Source: an uncultured Gammaproteobacteria bacterium
GTDB taxonomy: Bacteria > Pseudomonadota > Gammaproteobacteria > Pseudomonadales > Pseudohongiellaceae
Assembly (NCBI GenBank): GCA_903889815.1
Contig: CAISYX010000379.1
Span: 1-5,274, forward strand
DNA: 5,274 nucleotides
Direction: 5' to 3'
Position 1 is the stretch's first letter, and each line of letters opens with the position of its first letter. Position numbers and translations under genes: made by a program. Below are positions 1 to 4,686 of the stretch, piece after piece. The notes under the pieces were generated by a model, which did no database searches, was not told where the DNA came from, and saw only the letters and a program-made list of their open reading frames with translations.

Positions 1-522
1 CGTCTGATTGGACCGAACTGCCCTGGTGTGATAACTCCGGGCGAGTCCAAGATAGGGATCATGCCGGGCAATATTCACAAGAAAGGCAAAGTCGGTATTG
101 TATCCCGCTCTGGAACGTTGACTTATGAAGCAGTCAAGCAAACAACAGATTTCGGTTTCGGACAGTCTTCGTGCGTGGGCATCGGCGGTGACCCGATTCC
201 CGGCTCAAATTTCATCGACATTCTGGCATTGTTCGAAAAGGATGATCAGACCGAAGCAATTGTCATGATTGGCGAGATCGGCGGGACTGCAGAAGAAGAA
301 GCCGCTGCCTATATCAAAAAATATGTCACGAAACCGGTCGTCTCTTACATTGCAGGTGTGACAGCTCCTGCCGGCAAGAGAATGGGGCACGCCGGTGCCA
401 TTATTTCCGGCGGCAAAGGTACTGCAGCTGAGAAGTTTGCCGCACTGAATGATGCTGGTGTAAAGACCGTGAAAAGCCTTGCAGACATCGGCAAAGGCAT
501 CAAGGAACTTACCGGCTGGTAA
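1..522 (+). CDS. sucD: Succinyl-CoA ligase (ADP/GDP-forming) alpha subunit, 3' part
   Basis: Alpha subunit of succinyl-CoA synthetase, the cytoplasmic TCA-cycle enzyme that interconverts succinyl-CoA and succinate with substrate-level phosphorylation of ADP or GDP; it works with SucB/SucC beta. The reading frame is open from base 1 and gives the last 173 residues, compared with about 289 for the full E. coli protein, so roughly 116 N-terminal residues lie outside the window. Visible landmarks are the CoA-site motif GPNCPG (Cys at residue 7 here, equivalent to E. coli C123), GEIGG with Glu at residue 92 (equivalent to E208), and the phosphorylated catalytic His in RMGHAGAI (residue 130 here, codon 388-390, equivalent to H246). 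The spacing between these residues matches E. coli exactly. The C-terminus ends LTGW, as in many Pseudomonas-like and marine gammaproteobacteria. It presumably ends a sucCD or larger TCA operon upstream. No damage is visible; identification is essentially certain. Confidence 0.98.
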   Translation, partial: RLIGPNCPGVITPGESKIGIMPGNIHKKGKVGIVSRSGTLTYEAVKQTTDFGFGQSSCVGIGGDPIPGSNFIDILALFEKDDQTEAIVMIGEIGGTAEEEAAAYIKKYVTKPVVSYIAGVTAPAGKRMGHAGAIISGGKGTAAEKFAALNDAGVKTVKSLADIGKGIKELTGW

Positions 523-529
523 GCCAGAA

Positions 530-559
530 TCGGTGCATTGAGGGCAGTTCGTGCACCGA
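530..559 (+). terminator. Hairpin just after sucD, possible transcript 3' end
   Basis: A perfect 8-bp inverted repeat (TCGGTGCA at 530-537, TGCACCGA at 552-559) with a 14-base loop starts 8 bases after the sucD stop. What follows is A/T-rich (AATATCCTATAAATTTTA) but has no run of T residues, so it is not a textbook intrinsic terminator. It may instead be a 3'-end protecting hairpin or part of a Rho-dependent end. The position supports separating sucD from the downstream operon. Confidence 0.4.
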
Positions 560-625
560 AATATCCTATAAATTTTATGCGTCAAAAGGTTCTAAAAACC
601 GGATAGGTTGTGATAGGCTTGCCCT

Positions 626-652
626 CAAATTCGGTAAGGAAAGTCGAATTTG
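626..652. repeat. Inverted repeat, 8-bp arms
   Basis: CAAATTCG (626-633) and CGAATTTG (645-652) form a perfect 8-bp inverted repeat with an 11-base spacer. Outside it, CCTC (623-626) and GAGG (655-658) could add outer pairing with a bulge. It could be an operator-like dyad or an RNA hairpin; nothing in the sequence decides which. Confidence 0.45.
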
Positions 653-662
653 GCGAGGAAAA

Positions 663-748
663 TGAAAGCATTACCGTCGCAAGTTACCAAAAAACCCACT
701 TTTTCATATTTTGGGTAAAAAGGTAACCATGCGCGATAATTGCTTTCA
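663..748. repeat. Large nested imperfect palindrome (about 25 bp of pairing)
   Basis: Five collinear pairing blocks are nested round one centre: TGAAAGCA 663-670 with TGCTTTCA 741-748; TTA 671-673 with TAA 737-739; CGC 678-680 with GCG 731-733; GTTACC 683-688 with GGTAAC 722-727; and ACCCA 694-698 with TGGGT 712-716. Two A5 tracts (689-693 and 717-721) face each other as an internal loop. A competing inner fold pairs TTACC-AAAA (684-692) with TTTT-G-GGTAA (709-718). The role is unknown: it may be a structured leader RNA, a small RNA, a protein-binding dyad or a dispersed intergenic repeat. Nested complementarity on this scale is unlikely to be chance, but that was not tested numerically. Confidence 0.55.
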
Positions 749-834
749 ATGATGGATGTTCTGCCGATTCTGTTTAGGGAAAAACATGCGGGGAGTTCAG
801 GCAGAAAACAGGATTTGTTTCACTCAAACACAAG

Positions 835-863
835 TTGTCAGGTTTGTGGCTGAAAGTTAAAAA
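835..863 (+). promoter_or_regulatory. Weak candidate sigma70 promoter for the operon
   Basis: TTGTCA (835-840, five of six matches to TTGACA), 17 bases, then TAAAAA (858-863, four of six matches to TATAAT). Transcription would start near 870, about 40 bases before the DUF3450 start codon. It is the best-placed pair I found, but the -10 is poor and such matches arise often by chance. It is a suggestion only. Confidence 0.2.
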
Positions 864-899
864 CAGCAAATACAGGCTCTGATTGGTCAATACAATAAT

Positions 900-903
900 A
901 GGA
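900..903 (+). promoter_or_regulatory. Ribosome binding site fixing the DUF3450 start
   Basis: AGGA lies 6 bases before ATG 910. The same frame is open further upstream from a TTG at 883, but that start would add nine residues before the signal peptide and has no comparable site, so 910 is preferred. Confidence 0.7.
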
Positions 904-909
904 TGGCAC

Positions 910-1701
910 ATGAATAACCGTCGATTATATTACAAGGTTCTAGCTCCTTTCGCTTCGTTGATTGTAGCTGGTGCGACACAAGCAGCTGAGGTTGATACAA
1001 GCATCATAGATCAAGCCTTGAATATCATAGATCAGCAAAACCAGGCTGCGGCAGCGTCGCAGGAAAACATCACCAGACTGTCAAATTCCGCAAGCACTCT
1101 GTTTGAAGAGTTCAAGCTGGAGAACGACAATCTGGAAGCCATGCTGGTGCTGAACGCCGGTTTGCGCAGACAGATTTCCGTTCAGGAAGAGAATATCGCC
1201 ACCATTCAACAGTCTATTACTGACGTTGCAGTAGTAACGCAGGAAATGCCACTGCTGATGAGCAAAATGCTGACAAGCATTGAGCAATTTGTAGAATTGG
1301 ACATGCCTTTCCTGCTTGAAGAACGCAGAGCGCGGTTGACCTTCGCTCGCGATGCAATCGACAGCCCGGACGTCTCTGTTGCAGAGAAATTCCGTCAGAT
1401 ACTCGTTTTGTACCAAACTGAGAACAACTACGGCCGCACGCACCAGACTTACCCAGCCACGCTGAATATCGAAGGCGTAGACCGTGATGTAGACATTCTT
1501 CGCGTAGGTCGCATCGCCTTGGTATATCAGACCAAGGATCGCACTATGACTGGCGCATGGGATCAAGCTTCCCGCTCATGGATGGCTCTCGATCCAGTAG
1601 AGTACCGTACAGCCATACAGCGAGCCATCGGCGTGTCCAGCGGACTTGTATCGCCTGCCATCATGGATCTTCCAATCGTTGCACCGGAGTCAGCACAGTG
1701 A
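910..1701 (+). CDS. DUF3450 family periplasmic coiled-coil protein of the TonB2-type operon
   Basis: A 263-residue exported protein. Residues 1-25 form a signal peptide: basic start (NNRR), hydrophobic stretch (VLAPFASLIVAG) and an ATQA/AE cleavage site. Residues 33-130 are helical and rich in Q, E, N and A, consistent with a long coiled coil. The C-terminal half has what I recognise as DUF3450 hallmarks: DMPFLLEERRARL (131-143), EKFRQIL..YQTENNYGRT (159-177), then VDILRVGRIALVYQT (194-208) and WDQASRSWMALDP (217-229). Length is usual for the family. No enzymatic motif is seen. From the first-gene position and export signal, I infer a periplasmic structural or regulatory partner of the TtpC/ExbB/ExbD/TonB complex; biochemical function is unproven. 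The stop codon overlaps the next start (GTGA), implying translational coupling. The family call is from motif recall, not a database search. Confidence 0.9.
   Translation: MNNRRLYYKVLAPFASLIVAGATQAAEVDTSIIDQALNIIDQQNQAAAASQENITRLSNSASTLFEEFKLENDNLEAMLVLNAGLRRQISVQEENIATIQQSITDVAVVTQEMPLLMSKMLTSIEQFVELDMPFLLEERRARLTFARDAIDSPDVSVAEKFRQILVLYQTENNYGRTHQTYPATLNIEGVDRDVDILRVGRIALVYQTKDRTMTGAWDQASRSWMALDPVEYRTAIQRAIGVSSGLVSPAIMDLPIVAPESAQ
1686..1689 (+). promoter_or_regulatory. Ribosome binding site fixing the ttpC GTG start
   Basis: GGAG sits 8 bases before GTG 1698. The frame is open back to 1557, but translation from there would run through the DUF3450 gene and bury the signal peptide. The GTG start places the signal sequence exactly at the N-terminus. 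Confidence 0.75.
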
Positions 1702-3083
1702 AAAATATAATCAAATTTGCAGGCATTTCCGTGACCGGGCTGTTTCTGGCCATTTCGTCACAGTCATACGCTCAACAGCCAGCGACAACTCTGGCCGAGC
1801 TTTTGAGCAATGTAGAGCAGGATCGAGTAACTCAGTCAGCTGAGCACCTTGAACGCGAACAGCGCTTCCAGCAGCAGGCCAATCAGCAGCAGCAGATTGT
1901 GGATGAGACCAAAGCACGTGTTGAGCAGGAGAACGTTACCAACTCAGAGTTGACAGTAGCGTTTGATGCGAACCAGCTCGTCATTGCCGAGCGCCGTGAT
2001 GCGCTGCGTACAGCACGCGCTGACTTGAACGAACTGCTGGGTACCATTCAGGGTGTGGCGGGCGACTTCCGCAGCATTTTTGAAAACTCGCTGATCAGTG
2101 CCCAGTACGATGGCCGTGAAGAGTTCCTTGACGACTTCATCGCCCGCGTTGCTAGCGATACAGAACAGGTTCGTATCGATGAGATCGAACGATTCTGGTA
2201 TTTCATGCAACAGGAAATGGTTGAATCCGGCAAGGTTGTCACATACGACGCAACGGTCAGCACTCCGTCTGGTGAGCAATCTACACGGACAGTAACGCGC
2301 ATCGGCTCGTTTAACTCTATTGCCGGTGGCGACTACCTGAGCTACACAGGCAGCATCGGTCACTTGCAGGTACTCGCTCGTCAGCCAGCACCGGACGTAG
2401 TTACACGTGCCGCATCGCTTGAAGGCGCAACCGGGGGCATGCTCGCGGTGGGTATAGACCCCACAGGCGCACTTGGTGGCAGCATGATGGCCAACCTGAT
2501 CAACTTCCCGACAGCAGCAGAACAAGTACGGGACAATTCCGGTCCAATTGGCTTCGCGATCCTAGGCGTTGGTGTAATTGCAGTGGTAATTGCTCTGATC
2601 CGCTCGATCATGCTGACTGTAATTGCTGCTCGAGTGAATGCGCAGATCAAGTCCGGCAAGCCCAACAAGAACAACCCGCTGGGTCGAGTGTTGCTTGTCG
2701 CAGAAGCCAATCCGAACGTCGATACCGAAACGCTTGAACTGAAGCTTGGCGAAGCAATTCTGCAGGAGACACCCTCTCTGGAAAGCTTCCTGACACTTAT
2801 CAAGATCTGCTCAACCATCGCTCCGCTGATGGGCCTCCTGGGTACAGTGACTGGTATGATTCAAGTGTTCCAGCAAATTACAGTCTACGGTGCGGGCGAC
2901 CCGACAATCATGGCAGGTGGTATCTCCATGGCCTTGATGACCACGGTAGAAGGTATTGTGGCTGCGATTCCCGCGATCCTGATGCACGCATGGGTGAAAG
3001 GCAAAGCTGATGGAATCATTCACATCATGGAAGAGCAGGCAACCGGCATCATTGCTGCCAAAGCCGAAGCAGCCAACAAGTAA
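1698..3083 (+). CDS. ttpC: TtpC-like MotA/TolQ/ExbB proton channel protein with periplasmic N-terminal domain
   Basis: A 461-residue, GTG-started membrane protein. Residues 1-25 are a signal peptide (VKNIIKF, hydrophobic core, SYA/QQ). Residues 30-120 are a predicted coiled coil with a Gln-rich patch (57-66). Residues 120-280 form a mixed periplasmic domain. Then comes an ExbB/TolQ module: TM1 about 284-303, a cytoplasmic loop with basic KSGKPNKNN, TM2 about 367-391 with APLMGLLGTVTGMIQVF (375-391), and TM3 about 409-433 with GGISMALMTTVEGIVAAIPA. In Vibrio, TtpC is the extra subunit needed by the TonB2 system for ferric-siderophore uptake; same architecture, length and position support that name here. 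Channel threonines (T383, T416) align with E. coli ExbB T148 and T181, but the TM3 Glu position holds Met411, with Glu418 two turns later. It overlaps the DUF3450 stop by four bases. Family is secure; exact TtpC orthology is inferred. Confidence 0.92.
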   Translation: MKNIIKFAGISVTGLFLAISSQSYAQQPATTLAELLSNVEQDRVTQSAEHLEREQRFQQQANQQQQIVDETKARVEQENVTNSELTVAFDANQLVIAERRDALRTARADLNELLGTIQGVAGDFRSIFENSLISAQYDGREEFLDDFIARVASDTEQVRIDEIERFWYFMQQEMVESGKVVTYDATVSTPSGEQSTRTVTRIGSFNSIAGGDYLSYTGSIGHLQVLARQPAPDVVTRAASLEGATGGMLAVGIDPTGALGGSMMANLINFPTAAEQVRDNSGPIGFAILGVGVIAVVIALIRSIMLTVIAARVNAQIKSGKPNKNNPLGRVLLVAEANPNVDTETLELKLGEAILQETPSLESFLTLIKICSTIAPLMGLLGTVTGMIQVFQQITVYGAGDPTIMAGGISMALMTTVEGIVAAIPAILMHAWVKGKADGIIHIMEEQATGIIAAKAEAANK

Positions 3084-3098
3084 GGCGCAAGCTTTTAC

Positions 3099-3103
3099 GA
3101 GGA
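3099..3103 (+). promoter_or_regulatory. Ribosome binding site fixing the exbB start
   Basis: GAGGA lies 7 bases before ATG 3111. An in-frame TTG at 3105 is only one base from this site and is not a credible start; a further in-frame ATG at 3126 lacks its own site. Confidence 0.75.
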
Positions 3104-3110
3104 TTTGATT

Positions 3111-3641
3111 ATGTATTTTGTTTTGATGGATGCATATGATGCCATCTTGTCATTCATGGACCGAGGCGGCGGAGTACTCTGGGTAATCGGAATCTTGTTG
3201 CTGCTCACCTTTTCTTTGATTTTTGAGCGGGCGTGGTACCTGAACTCCGCTCATTCAAAGAAAGTGAAGCATACACTTGCTGCGTGGAATGGCCGGGCCG
3301 ACAAGAGTTCCTGGAGGGCAAGGCAGATTCGCACGATGATGATTTCGCAGATATCTCTTGACCTGCGCTCATCAATGGGGCTGATCGAATCACTCGTTGT
3401 CATCTGTCCGTTGCTGGGCCTGTTGGGCACTGTGACGGGCATGATCGAGGTGTTCTTCGTCATGGCATTGACCGGCGGCGGCGACGCGAAGTCAATGGCA
3501 GGTGGCGTATCCAAAGCTACTATCCCTACGATGGCTGGCATGGTGGGTGCTCTTTCAGGCATTTTTGCCTCGAACTGGCTCAAGCACAAAATGGATAATG
3601 ATCTTGCACTGCTGGAAGACCATCTGGCGCTATCCAATTAA
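3111..3641 (+). CDS. exbB: ExbB2-type TonB-system proton channel subunit
   Basis: A 176-residue inner-membrane protein of the MotA/TolQ/ExbB family, expected to assemble with ExbD into the proton-driven motor that energises TonB. It has three membrane segments (about 21-38, 92-118 and 137-156), a cytoplasmic loop of only about 50 residues, and the TM2 signature CPLLGLLGTVTGMIEVF (99-115), nearly identical to that of the upstream TtpC-like protein. It is much shorter than E. coli ExbB (244 residues), as is usual for ExbB2-type proteins. TM3 reads GGVSKATIPTMAGMVGALSG: Thr140 aligns with E. coli T181, but Lys135 stands where ExbB has its important Glu176. The gene follows ttpC by 27 bases and precedes exbD by 19. 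It could be called TolQ-like by homology alone, but the exbD and tonB neighbours settle the role. Confidence 0.94.
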   Translation: MYFVLMDAYDAILSFMDRGGGVLWVIGILLLLTFSLIFERAWYLNSAHSKKVKHTLAAWNGRADKSSWRARQIRTMMISQISLDLRSSMGLIESLVVICPLLGLLGTVTGMIEVFFVMALTGGGDAKSMAGGVSKATIPTMAGMVGALSGIFASNWLKHKMDNDLALLEDHLALSN

Positions 3642-3660
3642 CCCATAAGAAGGCATTAAA

Positions 3661-4068
3661 ATGAAAAGCGGTCTAATGAGAAGAAAAAATGACGAGGGTC
3701 CGGGGGAGATCGACCTAACTCCGATGCTCGACGTTGTTTTCATCCTTCTGATCTTCTTCATCGTGACTTCTGTGTTTGTGACAGAAGCAGGCATTGAGAT
3801 CAGTAAGCCCCAGGCTTCAACTGCTGATCCGAAGTCGAAGGATTTGATTTTGATAGCGGTCTCACCTGACGGTGATGTCTGGATGGATGGAGAGCAGGTG
3901 GATCAACGCTTTGTCAGATCACGAATAGAGCTGAGACTGGCTGAAGCACCGAATTCATCCGTAATCATCCAGGGTGACAGGGCGGCAACCAACGAACACG
4001 TGATGGCAATTATGCGTGCAGCGCGGGAAGCTGAAGTAACAAGTATCTCTATATCAACGGAGTCATAG
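3661..4068 (+). CDS. exbD: ExbD biopolymer transport subunit
   Basis: A 135-residue protein with one N-terminal membrane anchor and a periplasmic C-terminal domain; partner of ExbB in the TonB-energising proton channel. The short cytoplasmic start (RRKNDEGPGEIDLTPMLDV) has the family motif LTPMLDVVFILLIFF, in which Asp24 corresponds to the essential membrane Asp25 of E. coli ExbD. The membrane segment is about 23-41. The periplasmic part shows the usual ExbD pattern: a strand (LILIAVSPDGDVWMDG, 62-77), a helix around 81-95, then VIIQGDRAATNEHVMAIMRAA (101-121) and a final strand. Length matches the family. An AAGAAGG ribosome site (3647-3653) lies 7 bases before ATG. Only three bases separate its stop from tonB. 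TolR is the alternative family, but the tonB neighbour argues for ExbD. Confidence 0.96.
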   Translation: MKSGLMRRKNDEGPGEIDLTPMLDVVFILLIFFIVTSVFVTEAGIEISKPQASTADPKSKDLILIAVSPDGDVWMDGEQVDQRFVRSRIELRLAEAPNSSVIIQGDRAATNEHVMAIMRAAREAEVTSISISTES

Positions 4069-4071
4069 ACA

Positions 4072-4686
4072 ATGATTGCGATCAGATGGATTGTTTCAAT
4101 GTTGTTGGCATTGCTTATTACTTTAGGTTTGTTTTATTTCATGCAGGCGCTGATTGCTACTGGCGCGCAGATTGAATCGAATGTCACCGTTGTGAAGATG
4201 GTAGATGCGACGATGCCAGATATCGAGATGGAAGTGGTACGCGAAATCGAGAAGCCCGAAGCAATCGAGCAACTGGATACGCCACCTCCTGAAATCACTG
4301 AAAGACAAACGAATCTCGACTCTGGCCCCAGCCTGTCTATTCAGAGAGCTGCTGTTGAGATTGATACTGATCTCTCCATTGGCGGAGCCAGTATTTCGAT
4401 TACTGATGGCGAAATGCTTCCTCTGGTGAACGTTACACCAACCTATCCTACCCGCGCTGCTTCGCGCGGTATCGAAGGTTGGTGTCAGGTGAGTTTTACA
4501 GTAACTGACACTGGCGGCGTGCGGGATGTAGTCGTGGTTGATGCTGAACCAGCAGGCATCTTCGATACTTCTTCAATACGTGCAGCTGAGAAGTTCAAAT
4601 TCCAGCCAAAGGTCGTCGACGGCAAAGGTGTTGAAGTTCCAAATGTTCAGTACATATTCCGCTATGAGTTGGAAGGTGAACAGTGA
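4072..4686 (+). CDS. tonB: TonB2-type energy transducer
   Basis: A 204-residue TonB family protein: membrane anchor (about 5-27), periplasm-spanning linker (28-118) and TonB C-terminal domain (about 119-202), which would contact the TonB box of outer-membrane receptors and pass on force from ExbB/ExbD. The C-terminal domain is recognisable from VTPTYPTRAASRGIEGWCQV (121-140), FTVTDTGGVRDVVVVDAEP, IRAAEKFKFQPK and a final VQYIFRYEL strand. The linker is short and acidic with only a small Pro cluster (TPPPE, 70-74), lacking the long Glu-Pro/Lys-Pro repeats of E. coli TonB, as is common for TonB2. The whole protein has no His, so the TM His20 of E. coli TonB is absent. Cys138 is its only cysteine. 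A GGAG site (4059-4062) precedes ATG by 9 bases. Its stop shares one base with the next start. Confidence 0.95.
   Translation: MIAIRWIVSMLLALLITLGLFYFMQALIATGAQIESNVTVVKMVDATMPDIEMEVVREIEKPEAIEQLDTPPPEITERQTNLDSGPSLSIQRAAVEIDTDLSIGGASISITDGEMLPLVNVTPTYPTRAASRGIEGWCQVSFTVTDTGGVRDVVVVDAEPAGIFDTSSIRAAEKFKFQPKVVDGKGVEVPNVQYIFRYELEGEQ
4673..4679 (+). promoter_or_regulatory. Ribosome binding site for the TPR gene
   Basis: AAGGTGA, inside the end of tonB, lies 6 bases before ATG 4686. A GTG in the same frame at 4683 would add one residue; ATG is preferred. Start and stop overlap as TGATG, a typical arrangement for translational coupling. Confidence 0.6.

Larger units (their letters stand above)
523..909. 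other. 387-base intergenic leader region with several inverted repeats
   Basis: This gap separates sucD from the DUF3450/TonB operon. I find no tRNA, no conserved protein and no clear riboswitch. Forward ATG frames are tiny: one at 662-718 would encode 18 residues and one at 729-755 only 8. The region is dominated by potential RNA or DNA secondary structure: the sucD-end hairpin (530-559), an 8-bp repeat at 626-652, the large nested palindrome at 663-748, and shorter alternative pairings at 757-813 and 816-830. The promoter of the downstream operon must lie here unless transcription reads through from sucD; no strong sigma70 promoter or Fur box is evident. Confidence 0.8.

Noticed and set aside
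662..718. 18-codon open frame that could be a leader peptide before the operon
   Set aside because: The possible ribosome site (GAGG) is only three bases from the ATG, the start lies inside a predicted stem, no run of regulatory codons is seen, and there is no terminator-like hairpin with a T run after it.
735..753. Possible Fur box (GATAATTGCTTTCAATGAT) near the operon, expected for an iron-uptake energiser
   Set aside because: Only about 10 of 19 positions agree with the classical consensus and the right half is poor; it also coincides with an arm of the large palindrome, which explains its symmetry better.
883..909. TTG at 883 as an upstream start for the DUF3450 gene
   Set aside because: It would add nine residues before a well-formed signal peptide; ATG 910 has an AGGA site at correct spacing.
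1557..1697. Open frame upstream of the ttpC GTG, giving a 508-residue product
   Set aside because: It lies entirely within the DUF3450 coding sequence, encodes low-complexity out-of-frame residues, and would displace the signal peptide from the N-terminus.
1944..2525. 193-codon reverse-strand open frame opposite ttpC
   Set aside because: Cys/Arg-rich translation with no recognisable domain, lying opposite a confidently identified gene; a shadow frame. The same applies to the other reverse-strand frames, such as those at 205-585, 1081-1566 and 2381-2818.
2797..3480. Repeated signature (GLLGTVTGMI) in ttpC and exbB as a recent tandem duplication
   Set aside because: Outside TM2 the two proteins differ widely in length and in TM3 sequence, so this reflects an old paralogous family and not a recent duplication.
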